This document shows positions 33,801-42,423 of a stretch of DNA of 64,000 nt, one piece after another. This DNA comes from DASXQK01 sp963724385. Its GTDB lineage: Bacteria; Pseudomonadota; Alphaproteobacteria; Dongiales; Dongiaceae. Numbering within the stretch: the first letter of the stretch is position 1; every line of letters begins with the position of its first letter. The notes beneath the pieces are model-generated. The model did not search any database and was not told where the DNA came from. It saw nothing but the letters and a program-made list of their open reading frames with translations. Where the stretch lies: positions 186,001 through 250,000 of the forward strand of contig CAVRUJ010000002.1 of the NCBI GenBank assembly GCA_963724385.1. The letters run 5' to 3'. Both the position numbers and the translations under genes were made by a program.

Positions 33801-34505
33801 ATGGCACCCAAAGCTGGATTTCCAAATAACGAGATGAAGGCATACCTATACCTAGACACTGAAGGTATTGACGGCCTTTACGCACAGCGAGACGAGATGC
33901 CGGAGCGATTTATTAAAAAATCACGCGAGGATATGACAAAAACTTCGGGCTCTGTATCACCAAGGGTCAGGCTTGCCAATCTATTGGCGCTGCTAGGTTT
34001 GGTGAAGATTGATATGGACGCAACGGTTGCACGCAGCCGAGACAACAAACAAGTCACAGAGACAACGTATGATGTGCGGCCCGAGAACAAACTCAGAGGC
34101 GTAATTGAGTACTTAAATAGAAAAGGACTAATTGCAAATGATATAAACTCGGCAATGCTTGCTGCGACAGATGGAAACCACATTTTCTGCGCTGGTTCGG
34201 AAAAATTTGTGATCGACGGATGGGTGAACGACCAGCGTAGGCCGGCTTTTGATGCATGGCGAAAAAAGGCCAACAAAAATGGCATGCTCTTTTTTAGAAT
34301 GGTGGACCTTCCGGAAGTAAAAATGGGCATGAGCTTAGCAAAGACGGTGTTGGGCCTACAAATCGGGATTACCAGTCATTTCGCGGTTACGGCACGACTT
34401 CAAAACGGCATTTTTAGGTTCACAGTTTTCGGCCTGGCGAACCCGAACTACGTTAAGCCATACAGCGTAGCGTATTATGGACCCTCGCTGGCTCCGCGCA
34501 TGTAA
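33801..34505 (+). CDS. DUF6414-like protein of unknown function
   Basis: A 234-residue cytoplasmic protein. The N-terminal KAYLYLDTEGIDGLYAQ motif resembles the YLD-(x)n-SLxAQ opening of DUF6414-type proteins, which occur on accessory islands. The middle holds RLANLLALLGLVKIDMDATV and the end is FTVFGLANPNYVKPYS. No catalytic motif is seen. ATG 33801 is used, and ATG 33834 (MKAYLYLD) is an alternative. Codon use is AT-richer than the chromosome, pointing to horizontal acquisition. A structural or sensor role next to the nucleases is guesswork. Confidence 0.6.
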   Translation: MAPKAGFPNNEMKAYLYLDTEGIDGLYAQRDEMPERFIKKSREDMTKTSGSVSPRVRLANLLALLGLVKIDMDATVARSRDNKQVTETTYDVRPENKLRGVIEYLNRKGLIANDINSAMLAATDGNHIFCAGSEKFVIDGWVNDQRRPAFDAWRKKANKNGMLFFRMVDLPEVKMGMSLAKTVLGLQIGITSHFAVTARLQNGIFRFTVFGLANPNYVKPYSVAYYGPSLAPRM

Positions 34506-34589
34506 ACCTCTTTTTTTCGGCTCTACGTGGGGCGTGGAAACTATAGCAGCCGGAGCCACCTCGACGCTGTAAGCGTCTAGAAGGAAGTT

Positions 34590-34772
34590 TTGCACCGCGC
34601 CGGCCTCATCCAACAGCAGTTGGCCGAGCGCCTCGGACGACCTCAGTCGTTCGTCGCCAAGGTCGAAGGAGGCGAGTGGCGGATTGACGTTGCCGAGTTA
34701 ATCTCGATTAGGGAGGCGATGGAAGCCAATCCGATGCGGCTCTCTACGGCAGTGGCTAAGCGCCAGGCGTGA
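34590..34772 (+). CDS. Short XRE-type HTH protein
   Basis: A 60-residue Cro/CI-type helix-turn-helix: HRAGLIQQQLAERLGRPQSFVAKVEGGEWRIDVAELISIREAM. Family members usually have 10-15 more N-terminal residues, but an in-frame stop lies just upstream, so the protein starts at TTG 34590 (AAGGAAG upstream) and may be truncated. Its 3' end overlaps that of the convergent HNH gene by 17 bp. It could regulate the island genes, or be a relic. Confidence 0.6.
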   Translation: MHRAGLIQQQLAERLGRPQSFVAKVEGGEWRIDVAELISIREAMEANPMRLSTAVAKRQA

Positions 34773-35670
34773 AAATCCCCGCTGCCGTGGCATCGGCACC
34801 ATTCTCGTTTCGTGATCTATCTCGTTTGGCCCCAGGTAGAGGAGCGCCACAAACTACATAATAGGTGGGCGATCCATGTTCGGTTGTTCCGCTATTGGCG
34901 AACAATCGCACTTTGCCCAGAAGCAGCTTCAAATGACCTCGATCAACCACACTTAACTGGACGATGTGTTTAACCTTGGGATCGGCCGGTGGCTCGGGGT
35001 TCACAAGAGGGCAACCGACGAAGTACGGGACTTGCGAGTACCGACCCAGAATGATGTCGGGCAGTACCAAACGTCGAAACCCGTGCAACCCGTAATGAGC
35101 CACAGTCTGGCAATATGCAATCTTCGCTATAGCGCGCGCAAATTTCTCATGGTCAATCCGGAAGTTCGGAAATGGAAGTTCTGCGACGTCCCCGTGGCGA
35201 AGATCGAGAATTTCGCGAATGTTCGGAGGAACCCAATAGAAAACGTGTGCCTTGTACTCTTGAAAATTAGCGCTTGGCTGTCCGGCAGTGAGGAGACCTG
35301 GCATTCCCCAAACTGGCATTGGTGTAAAGAATGGACGATCGGGAATTGGAACCGTCATCACTTCTGGCGCGGCGCTATTGATCGAGACTGTGAATGGGCC
35401 AACTTTCGGCCGTTCTTTTGGCCGCCGCGTCTGTTCCCCGATGTTGGTCCGGAAGTCCCACCACACCTTCCTTCCAACTTCATTTTCGATCTTCGTTGTC
35501 TCCTTGGCGCACGTCTTACAACTTCCATCGAGGATGACTGCGTTTCCTCCGAGAGAAAAGGGAACAATGTGTTCATCGGTTAGCTCGACATCCCCAGCGT
35601 GGGCGCCGCAATAGAGGCACTCCCCAAAAGAGGGGTATTCCTTGCGGTCTATTCGCTCGGGTTCCGTCAT
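34756..35670 (-). CDS. HNH endonuclease-domain protein
   Basis: A 304-residue protein with an N-terminal zinc-stabilised HNH fold: C18-x2-C21, then DEHIVPFSLGG (His34 as general base) and C51-x2-C54. The following 240 residues (PFPNFRIDHEKFARAIAKIAYCQTVAHYG...) are not recognised and may bind DNA or a partner. HNH proteins of this type occur in restriction and other anti-phage systems. It lies on the opposite strand from the ATPase-nuclease in the same island. Confidence 0.8.
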   Translation of the reverse strand: MTEPERIDRKEYPSFGECLYCGAHAGDVELTDEHIVPFSLGGNAVILDGSCKTCAKETTKIENEVGRKVWWDFRTNIGEQTRRPKERPKVGPFTVSINSAAPEVMTVPIPDRPFFTPMPVWGMPGLLTAGQPSANFQEYKAHVFYWVPPNIREILDLRHGDVAELPFPNFRIDHEKFARAIAKIAYCQTVAHYGLHGFRRLVLPDIILGRYSQVPYFVGCPLVNPEPPADPKVKHIVQLSVVDRGHLKLLLGKVRLFANSGTTEHGSPTYYVVCGAPLPGAKRDRSRNENGADATAAGIFTPGA

Positions 35671-35733
35671 GCGCTTGCTGTGTCAACGAGTGTAGCGTTC
35701 GGGTTCGCTGCCGCTCACGGAGCCATCCCGCCC

Positions 35734-36051
35734 CTAGTGGGCCGACGCCACTCGCGCTCCCGCTGACCGCTCCACCGGCTCAAACCTCGCGATGTTGGCG
35801 ACGAAGTAGCTGCCGTCAGGGTCGGCGAAAAGCAGGCACTCGAACGTGTACCGCACACCCGCCACCGTCAGCGCGCCCTGATAAGCCTCGCTGGTTCCGC
35901 CGTCCCGATGTATCAACTCAGGCGCGATGCTCGCGACCCCAGCGACCGCCTCAGGCACCCCGCCCGACAGGCACCCGTCGCAAAGAACCTGTTCCAACCC
36001 AATCCTGGCGACTAGGTAAAGGTAGCCGTCCTCTGCGCCTACCCAGTCCAT
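35734..36051 (-). CDS. Small hypothetical protein
   Basis: A 105-residue cytoplasmic protein starting MDWVGAEDGYLYLVARIGLEQ, with YTFECLLFADPDGSYFVANIARFEPVE at the end. It is a beta-rich pattern, perhaps a small stand-alone fold. No family is recognised. It lies 64 bp upstream of the HNH gene on the same strand, so the two may be co-transcribed. Confidence 0.5.
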   Translation of the reverse strand: MDWVGAEDGYLYLVARIGLEQVLCDGCLSGGVPEAVAGVASIAPELIHRDGGTSEAYQGALTVAGVRYTFECLLFADPDGSYFVANIARFEPVERSAGARVASAH

Positions 36052-36438
36052 CGTGGCCTCTATGCCGCCATGTGACAGAATAGAGTGCGCTTAGGAACAA
36101 TTCAAGAACCTTGTGATGTGCGCTATGGGCCAGTTCAAGTGTAGCGGCGAAATTGCCGCCAGTACCGGCGTCGTAAATTGGCAATGATACGTTTGGCGCC
36201 GAGAGCCTCTATCCGCATTGGGAGTGGGTCATTCCGTGTGCCCAGCAATAGCCAGTAAGGCGGTCGCCCATACAGAAGACATTCGCTTTGAGCCTGGCTC
36301 GCATCCGCGACCGCGAACATGATCCCGCCAGAGTTGAAAGTGTGGCATGCAGAGCTGACTAGTAGTGTGGTACGCGATGCAAAGAGACCTTATGCTGGAA
36401 CCAGGTGCCGATGTGGCCCGCAGGGGAGCAGGTTCCGC

Positions 36439-38412
36439 ATGAAACTAATCCTTCAGACTTCATACCTTTCGATCAAAGAATTGCCTCCGACTGAATTGCC
36501 CCCGTTCACTTTGATCACGGGCGTTAATGGCGCAGGTAAGACACACCTTCTAAAGGCCATACAAGCGGGCAACATCCAGGTTGACTGTGCGCCCAATGTC
36601 TCGACCGATATTCGGTTCTTTGATTGGACGACCCTAGTACCGCAGGATACCGAACTCTTCGACGGGCATCTCTTGGTCCGAGAACGGAGTAGCCTAATCG
36701 AGCAGTATGAGCAAGCAGTTCAACGCCACGCCGACCAGATTATTGCCGTTGCGCGGCAGGTGGGAATTTCGGGGGCTTATTTGTCTGATCCTGCTGCGCT
36801 CGCCACCTTCTCACAGGCCAAACTCACGCAAATACTTGGCGATCCTGCAAAGGCGGCTCAGGCAGCGACAATACTTGAGGGCGCGGCCAAGGCTGCGTCG
36901 CAGAACCTCATGGGAGATCACCGCCTCGGTAACATCCGTCGGTCCATTGAACGTGTTGCTCACGATGCACAGCGCTATCCAATCGCACTTAGGCGTGAGG
37001 ACTTTATAGCAAGCGTCTATCCTTCTTGGGGCCAAGCTGAGCTGTTTCAGCAATCCCTTGGGCGCCTCTTCGTCGCCTATCGAGACTTGGCGCTCGCCAA
37101 CCAGGTAAAGCAATTACAGAAAGTAAAGGGCCGTATTGATGTGAGCGCTCTGTCGGACGAGGAGTTCACCGAAAAGTTTATGATTGCCCCTTGGCAGTTT
37201 GTAAACCAAGCATTCAAAGCTTCTGGCCTAGATTTTGTAATTGATCATCCTGAAGAATTTGACACGACCCCCTATCAACCAAAACTTAGAAAATTATCAA
37301 GTAACGCAGAAATCCTTTTCAGCGGCCTTTCGTCTGGCGAAAAAATTATTATGTCCTTCGCTCTCTGCCTCTACTATGCGCAGGATAAGCGCCAAGTCGC
37401 AACATATCCGAAGCTGCTCTTACTCGACGAGATCGACGCACCGCTGCATCCCAGCATGTCACGGACACTCGTTCGCATCGTTACCGAAACGCTAGTGAAA
37501 GAGCATGGCATTAACGTAATTGCGGCCACTCATTCGCCTTCCACAGTGGCGGTCGCGCCGGAAGGTGCAATTTACGTGATGCATCCTGACCGCGCCGGCC
37601 TTCATAAGACGACGAAAGCGCAAGCACTCAATATTCTCACCGTGGGCGTGCCAACATTGGCGATATCGTGGGATGGCCGCCGCCAGGTGTTTGTCGAGAG
37701 CCCAAATGACGCTCACCTCTATGACGCCATATACCAAATTCTGAAACCCCGCTTGGGTTCGGAACGCTCGCTGGAGTTCATTGCGACGGGCGCCACAGAG
37801 CCGACGACGGGGATGCACTCCAATACGGGCTGCGAAGTAGTCCGGAGACTTGTCGCTGGACTCTCCGAGGCTGGCAACAATACCGTCTATGGGCTGATCG
37901 ATTGGGACGGAAAGAACAAACCTGCTCCGCGTGTCGCTGTTGTCGCTGAAGGCCGCCGAGATGGTCTTGAAAACCTTATTCTCGATCCCCTGTTGATTGC
38001 AGCTCTAGTTGTACGGGATGCGAGGGATCATCTGAACGCCATCGGTCTCGAGCCCAGCAACTCCTATCTCACATTTCTCGGATATACTCCTGTAAGGCTT
38101 CAACCTGTCGTCGAATTGGTTCAGAAGCGCGTGCTAAAGAACGGCGCAAATTCAATAGCCGAGGTTGATGCGTCCTATCTCGGGAATTTCAGCCTTCGTC
38201 TGCGCGATGCCTATTTGAAGACGGACGACCACAAGCTCGAAGAACTCATCCTTGAAGCATTTCCACCTCTAAAAGGGTTCTCGAAGAGCCGTGCCGGAGC
38301 CCTAATGAAGCACATTGTCGGAACGGTGCTGATTGACCAACCCAACTTCATTCCGGCTGAGTTCTTCGACATATTGACTACCCTGCTTCAGCAGCCTAGC
38401 CACGCTAGTTGA
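36439..38412 (+). CDS. ABC-type ATPase fused to a TOPRIM-like nuclease domain (OLD-like)
   Basis: A 657-residue protein. The ATPase half has Walker A GVNGAGKT (28-35), a long helical insertion (about 85-290), the ABC signature LSSGEK (297-302), Walker B with LLLLDEIDAPLHP (326-338) and the switch His in ATHS (363-366). The C-terminal half has TOPRIM-like acidic residues: Glu420 in VFVESPND and DWD at 488-490 in YGLIDWDGKN. This is the architecture of OLD-family nucleases, including GajA. No UvrD-like helicase (GajB) is next to it. ATG 36439 has AGG 9 bases upstream. A role in phage defence is inferred from architecture and island location. Confidence 0.85.
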   Translation: MKLILQTSYLSIKELPPTELPPFTLITGVNGAGKTHLLKAIQAGNIQVDCAPNVSTDIRFFDWTTLVPQDTELFDGHLLVRERSSLIEQYEQAVQRHADQIIAVARQVGISGAYLSDPAALATFSQAKLTQILGDPAKAAQAATILEGAAKAASQNLMGDHRLGNIRRSIERVAHDAQRYPIALRREDFIASVYPSWGQAELFQQSLGRLFVAYRDLALANQVKQLQKVKGRIDVSALSDEEFTEKFMIAPWQFVNQAFKASGLDFVIDHPEEFDTTPYQPKLRKLSSNAEILFSGLSSGEKIIMSFALCLYYAQDKRQVATYPKLLLLDEIDAPLHPSMSRTLVRIVTETLVKEHGINVIAATHSPSTVAVAPEGAIYVMHPDRAGLHKTTKAQALNILTVGVPTLAISWDGRRQVFVESPNDAHLYDAIYQILKPRLGSERSLEFIATGATEPTTGMHSNTGCEVVRRLVAGLSEAGNNTVYGLIDWDGKNKPAPRVAVVAEGRRDGLENLILDPLLIAALVVRDARDHLNAIGLEPSNSYLTFLGYTPVRLQPVVELVQKRVLKNGANSIAEVDASYLGNFSLRLRDAYLKTDDHKLEELILEAFPPLKGFSKSRAGALMKHIVGTVLIDQPNFIPAEFFDILTTLLQQPSHAS

Positions 38413-38719
38413 CACTAGACACAATCAGCAATGGCGAACCCCTTCGACCACATGCTCGGCGTTAAGCAGGCGGGACTTGCATAAGTCTCAGCCAAGCTGG
38501 GTTGCGCTCGCCACCGGCTTACTCAGGGTGGGAAATTGCGCAAGTTCCAGTTGGGCCGCGCGCCCTGCATCGCTGCGCCTGAGTTGCGCCTTTGCCTTTC
38601 CGAAATGCCCTACGGGGTCCCCGGCCGAGTTTCGGAAGGTTTCCTAGCCGCTGCCTACCCAGCGCCAGACACCCCTTGCAAGGGGCTGAAAACGAAATAG
38701 ACCAAGTTATTGATTTTAT
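38413..38719. other. Right flank of the island, between ATPase gene and tRNA-Leu
   Basis: About 307 bp without a convincing gene. A perfect 14-bp palindrome, CCCCTTGCAAGGGG, lies at 38672-38685, 35 bp beyond the tRNA 3' end, and could be a recombinase arm site or a weak terminator for the tRNA. A 17-codon frame at 38431 (MANPFDHMLGVKQAGLA) may be a gene relic. Confidence 0.45.
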
Positions 38720-38737
38720 TGGTGCCCGCTGCCGGAC
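38720..38737. repeat. Right attachment site of the island (tRNA-Leu 3' end)
   Basis: The same 18 bases as at 33229-33246, here part of the complete tRNA-Leu gene. Integration therefore left the functional tRNA at this end. Confidence 0.85.
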
Positions 38738-38808
38738 TCGAACCGGCACGGCCGTTGCCGGCCAAGGGATTTTAAGTCCCTTGTGTCTACCAATTCCACC
38801 AAGCGGGC
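38720..38808 (-). tRNA. tRNA-Leu (anticodon UAA)
   Basis: Minus strand: acceptor GCCCGCT pairs with AGCGGGC. The D-arm is TGGTGGAATTGGTAGACA, the anticodon stem AGGGA/TCCCT encloses CTTAAAA (anticodon TAA), a long variable arm (GGCCGGCAACGGCC) marks a class II tRNA, and the T-loop is GGTTCGAGTCC. The 3' CCA is encoded. The last 18 bases serve as the island attachment site and remain intact. Confidence 0.97.
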
Positions 38809-38873
38809 CCGGCTGCGGACAGTAGGACATCCGCCAAAGCGAGGCCAGACGACCCCTGCCCCGCCTCAAGCCA

Positions 38874-39635
38874 CTATGCCGCCGGATCGCCTTCCATGGG
38901 CTCGCCGCCTAAGCGGCGGATGATGCCGGCGAGCTCTCCCGCGGCCTCATCGATGCGCGCCTTCTCGGTCCCGCGCAGCACGAAGCTGGCGCCATAGCGG
39001 TTCTGGCGGAAAAAGGGGTAGCTGCCGATCTCAAGATCGGCGAAGCGATCCTGGAGCTGGCCCAGGTCCTTGGCGATGACGCCCTCGCCCAGGAAGGCGC
39101 TGACGGTGCGGGAGAGCATCGGCTTGCCGCCGGAAAGGCGGCCCTTCAGGCCATCGAACATGGCGCGCATGATGGAGGGCACGCCGGCCATGACATAGAC
39201 GTTGCCGATCTGGAAGCCGGGCGCGGCCGAGACGGGGTTGTCGATGAGCCGGGCGCCCTCGGGCACATGGGCCATGCGCAGCCGGGCTTCGTTGAGGCCG
39301 CCGGGCGGATAGCTCTTCTCCAGCACTGCCTTGGCCTTGGGATCGAGGATGAGCGGCAGGCCGAAGGCCTTGGCGACCGAGCCCGAGGTGATGTCGTCAT
39401 GGGTCGGCCCGATGCCGCCGGTGGTAAAGACATGGTCGTAGCGCTTCCGGCATTCGTTGACCGCGGCCACGATCTCGGCCTCCACGTCGGCGATCACGCG
39501 CGCCTCGCGGAGGCGTATGCCCAGCGCCGTTAATTGCTCCGCCAGGTAGCCCAGATTCACGTCCTTGGTGCGGCCCGAGAGAATCTCGTTGCCGATGATC
39601 AGCACCGCCGCGGTCACCACGGGATCGTCGGCCAT
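38874..39635 (-). CDS. CinA/MoaB-type competence- and damage-inducible domain protein
   Basis: A 253-residue protein of the molybdopterin-binding (MoCF_biosynth) fold: AAVLIIGNEILSGRTKDVN, FTTGGIGPTHDDITSGSVAKAFGLPL and APGFQIGNVYVMAGVP are the signatures of CinA N-terminal domains. It lacks the C-terminal nicotinamide-nucleotide amidase domain of full CinA. Stand-alone proteins of this size may be ADP-ribose or FAD pyrophosphatases. Its start abuts the stop of the upstream lipoprotein gene. Confidence 0.88.
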   Translation of the reverse strand: MADDPVVTAAVLIIGNEILSGRTKDVNLGYLAEQLTALGIRLREARVIADVEAEIVAAVNECRKRYDHVFTTGGIGPTHDDITSGSVAKAFGLPLILDPKAKAVLEKSYPPGGLNEARLRMAHVPEGARLIDNPVSAAPGFQIGNVYVMAGVPSIMRAMFDGLKGRLSGGKPMLSRTVSAFLGEGVIAKDLGQLQDRFADLEIGSYPFFRQNRYGASFVLRGTEKARIDEAAGELAGIIRRLGGEPMEGDPAA

Positions 39636-39959
39636 TCAGTTCAGCCCTTGCTGGGGCGCGTGCGAGTAGCCGGCCCCGAGCATGCACAGGTCGATCATAT
39701 GCTGGTAGTCGTGCTGTTGCTGGTAGCTGCCCAGATTGCTCACCAGCGGGTCCTGGCCCATGTTCGTCTGGTCCGTGGTCATGTCCTGCTGGATGTTCTG
39801 GTCCTGCTTGTAGCGCGCGTTGGCAGTCTTGGTGCAGGCCGCGAGGTCCACGGACATCTGGTCCGGCGTCGTGTCGGGCCGCTGCCAATCCGCCGTCTCC
39901 GGATGGATGAGGGCGCAGGACGCGACAAACGGCAGCAGGGCAAAGGCGACGCGGCGCAT
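39636..39959 (-). CDS. Small lipoprotein of unknown function
   Basis: A 107-residue protein with a lipoprotein signal peptide (MRRVAFALLPFVASC, lipobox VASC, lipid on Cys15). The mature part is Gln/Asp-rich (CTKTANARYKQDQNIQQDM, SNLGSYQQQHDYQHM). It probably faces the periplasm from the outer or inner membrane. It stops directly before the CinA-like gene, so they share a transcript. An upstream in-frame ATG (40034) lacks a signal peptide and is not used. Confidence 0.75.
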   Translation of the reverse strand: MRRVAFALLPFVASCALIHPETADWQRPDTTPDQMSVDLAACTKTANARYKQDQNIQQDMTTDQTNMGQDPLVSNLGSYQQQHDYQHMIDLCMLGAGYSHAPQQGLN

Positions 39960-40060
39960 CGGGGCGTGGGACTCGCTCGGGTGAAGGGTCGCCGGTAATT
40001 TGCGTCGGCCCCCGCCCGGTTGCAACCCGAACATGGCGCCGATAACGTCCGGGCCCGACC

Positions 40061-40753
40061 ATGCGCTTCGAACCGCCGCTCATCCCCGGCCGCCTCGAGC
40101 GGCGCTACAAGCGTTTCCTCGCCGACATCGAGATCGACGGCCGCATTGAAATCGTCCACTGCCCCAACCCGGGCTCCATGCTGGGGCTGGCCCGGCCGGG
40201 CTCGCGGGTCTGGGTCTCCAGGAGCGCCAATCCGGCCCGCAAGCTCGCCTTCACCTGGGAGCTGGTGGAGGCAGATGGAACCCTGGTCGGCATCAACACC
40301 GCCCTCGCCAACGCTCTCGTCGCCGAGGCGCTGGCCGGCGGGCGCATTCCCGAGCTTGCGGGCTATGGCGAAATCCGCCGCGAGGTCCCCTATGGCGAGC
40401 GCTCGCGGATCGATTTCCTCCTGGCCGGCGCCGGCGGGCGGGCCTGCTACGTCGAGGTCAAGAGCGTCACGCTCGCGCGCCGGCCGCCTGAGGCCGAGTT
40501 TCCCGATTCGGTCACGAGCCGTGGCGCCCGGCACCTGGCCGAGCTCAAAGCGCTCAGCCGGCGAGGCAAGCGGGCGGTGATGCTTTTTGTCGCCCAGCGG
40601 GCGGATTGCGCCAGCCTGGCGGTTGCCGGCGACATCGATCCCGCCTATGCCGAGGCATTGGCCACCGCTCGCCAGGCAGGTGTCGAGGCTCTCGCCTATG
40701 CCTGCCGCCTGTCGCCGGAAGGGATCGAGATCGCCCGGCCCCTCAAGTTCTGA
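40061..40753 (+). CDS. sfsA: DNA/RNA nuclease SfsA
   Basis: A 230-residue SfsA protein: PLIPGRLERRYKRFLADIEI, HCPNPGSMLGL, ANPARKLAFTWEL, SRIDFLLAG and YVEVKSVTL are family motifs, the last containing the PD-(D/E)xK-type E-x-K. Named for stimulation of maltose genes in E. coli, it binds and cuts nucleic acid. It precedes map by 69 bp on the same strand, a common pairing in alphaproteobacteria. Confidence 0.95.
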   Translation: MRFEPPLIPGRLERRYKRFLADIEIDGRIEIVHCPNPGSMLGLARPGSRVWVSRSANPARKLAFTWELVEADGTLVGINTALANALVAEALAGGRIPELAGYGEIRREVPYGERSRIDFLLAGAGGRACYVEVKSVTLARRPPEAEFPDSVTSRGARHLAELKALSRRGKRAVMLFVAQRADCASLAVAGDIDPAYAEALATARQAGVEALAYACRLSPEGIEIARPLKF

Positions 40754-40822
40754 CGTTCCTGCGACGCTGATGCGCACCGCCAACCCCTTGCAAAATCGCC
40801 TCCGCCAGCCTTAATTGCCGGC

Positions 40823-41650
40823 ATGAATTCACGGCAGGAAACCCCGAGCGAATGGCAGGGCGAGGCCCGGCGCATCAAGCTGCATGGGCCAGAGGCCTTC
40901 GAGGCCATGCGCAAGGCTGGGCGCCTGGCGGCCGAGACCCTCGACGTCATCACGCCCATGGTCAAGCCCGGCACGACGACCGAGACCCTGGACAAGCTTT
41001 GCCATGATTTCATCGTCGAGCGGCAGGCGATCCCCGCGCCCCTCAACTACAGGGGCTTCCCCAAGTCGATCTGCACCTCGATCAACCATGTCGTCTGCCA
41101 CGGCATCCCAGGCGAGCGGAAGCTGGCCGAAGGCGATATCGTGAACATCGACGTGACCGTCATCCTGGACGGTTGGCATGGGGACACCAGCCGCATGTTC
41201 TTCGTGGGCAAGCCCAGCTTGAAGGCCCAGCGCCTGGTGGAGGCCACATACCGCGCCATGATGGCCGGCATCAAGGTCGTCCGGCCCGGCGCCCAGCTCG
41301 GCGACATCGGCCATGCGATCCAGACCGTGGCCGAGGCGGAGCGCTTCTCGGTGGTGCGCGATTTCTGCGGCCACGGCATCGGCCGGATCTTCCACGACGC
41401 GCCGAGCGTGCTCCATTTCGGCAAGCCGGAAACGGGCCCCGAGCTGCGCGAAGGCATGTTCTTCACCGTCGAGCCGATGATCAATGCCGGGCGCTGGGAA
41501 GTGAAGGTGCTGGACGACGGCTGGACGGCCGTCACCCGGGACCGGTCGCTTTCGGCCCAGTTCGAGCACACGATCGGCGTCACGGCCGAGGGGTTCGAGA
41601 TCTTCACCCGCTCGCCCGCCGGCTTCGATCTGCCGCCCTATTCGGCGTGA
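40823..41650 (+). CDS. map: Methionine aminopeptidase, type I
   Basis: Removes the N-terminal Met from nascent proteins, an essential step. The 275-residue protein has the five metal ligands in context: Asp in VNIDVTV, Asp in GWHGDTSRMF, His in CGHGIGRIFH, Glu in FTVEPMIN and Glu in QFEHTIGV. Catalytic His lies in NHVVCHGIP. The C-terminus overlaps the radC GTG start (GTGA), so radC is translationally coupled. Confidence 0.96.
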   Translation: MNSRQETPSEWQGEARRIKLHGPEAFEAMRKAGRLAAETLDVITPMVKPGTTTETLDKLCHDFIVERQAIPAPLNYRGFPKSICTSINHVVCHGIPGERKLAEGDIVNIDVTVILDGWHGDTSRMFFVGKPSLKAQRLVEATYRAMMAGIKVVRPGAQLGDIGHAIQTVAEAERFSVVRDFCGHGIGRIFHDAPSVLHFGKPETGPELREGMFFTVEPMINAGRWEVKVLDDGWTAVTRDRSLSAQFEHTIGVTAEGFEIFTRSPAGFDLPPYSA

Positions 41651-42351
41651 GCGAACCGAAGGGCGAACCAGAGGACAGACCCGGCCATCTCGGCCACCGC
41701 CATAGGCTGCGCCGGCGCCTGCTCGACCAGGGGCCCGAAGGGCTTGCCGACTACGAGCTCCTGGAGCTCCTGTTGATGCAGTCCCTGCCGCGGATCGACA
41801 CCAAGCCGCTGGCCAAGACCCTGCTGAAGCGCTTCGGCGGCTTCGCGGCCCTCCTGGCGGCCGAGGAATCCGAGCTCGCCAAGGTCAAGGGCATGGGCGA
41901 GGGCGCCATCGCCGGCCTCAAGACCGTGCGCGCCGCGGCCTTTCGCCTGTTGCGCCAGGAGCTGGACGGCAAGCCCGTGATCTCGAGCTGGCAGAACCTC
42001 GTGGACTATTGCCGCGTCCAGCTGGCCGAGGAAAAGACGGAGCAGTTCCACCTGCTGTTCCTCGACCACAAGAACGCCCTCATCGCCGACGAGCGCCAGC
42101 AGACCGGCACCGTGGACCACGCGCCGGTCTATCCGCGCGAAGTGGTGAAGCGGGCCCTGGAATTGGGCGCTTCGGCCATCATCATGGTCCACAACCATCC
42201 GTCGGGCGACCCGACGCCCTCGCGCGACGACGTGGCCATGACCAAGGCCGTGGCCGCGGCGGCGGAGAAGCTCGGCATCCTTTTGCACGACCATCTGGTG
42301 GTCGGCCGCAAGGGGCACAAGAGCCTGCGCAGCCTGGGGCTGCTGGGGTAG
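41647..42351 (+). CDS. radC: RadC family JAB-domain protein
   Basis: A 234-residue protein with an N-terminal helix-hairpin-helix region (LADYELLELLLMQ, LAKVKGMGEGAIAGLKT) and the JAB1/MPN metalloprotease-like core (EQFHLLFLDHKN, VYPREVVKRALELGASAIIMVHNHPSGD, containing the H-x-H-x7-S-x2-D type metal site). The cellular role of RadC is unsettled. The start is GTG 41647, inside the map stop. A 90-bp fragment of this gene recurs at 43071-43160. Confidence 0.95.
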   Translation: MSEPKGEPEDRPGHLGHRHRLRRRLLDQGPEGLADYELLELLLMQSLPRIDTKPLAKTLLKRFGGFAALLAAEESELAKVKGMGEGAIAGLKTVRAAAFRLLRQELDGKPVISSWQNLVDYCRVQLAEEKTEQFHLLFLDHKNALIADERQQTGTVDHAPVYPREVVKRALELGASAIIMVHNHPSGDPTPSRDDVAMTKAVAAAAEKLGILLHDHLVVGRKGHKSLRSLGLLG

Positions 42352-42423
42352 GTCACGGCCTTCCGATCGCGCGGTCGGGAGAGGAGGCGGGAGCTAGCGA
42401 AAGCGGGCATGATACTGCAACGG

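Larger units (their letters stand above)
33229..38737. mobile_element. Genomic island in the 3' end of tRNA-Leu(UAA), about 5.5 kb
   Basis: An 18-bp direct repeat, TGGTGCCCGCTGCCGGAC, occurs at 33229-33246 and again at 38720-38737, where it forms the last 18 bases (including CCA) of a tRNA-Leu gene. This is the signature of site-specific integration by a tyrosine recombinase at a tRNA 3' end, although no integrase is present. The enclosed DNA is visibly AT-richer than its surroundings (for instance 33830-34500 and 37230-37340). It carries an ATPase-nuclease, an HNH nuclease, a DUF6414-like protein, a small HTH protein and an unknown small protein. Confidence 0.88.

Noticed and set aside
38672..38685. 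CCCCTTGCAAGGGG palindrome as tRNA-Leu terminator
   Set aside because: It is 35 bp from the tRNA 3' end without a following T-run, and it lies in island DNA. It is noted in the flank entry but not called a terminator.
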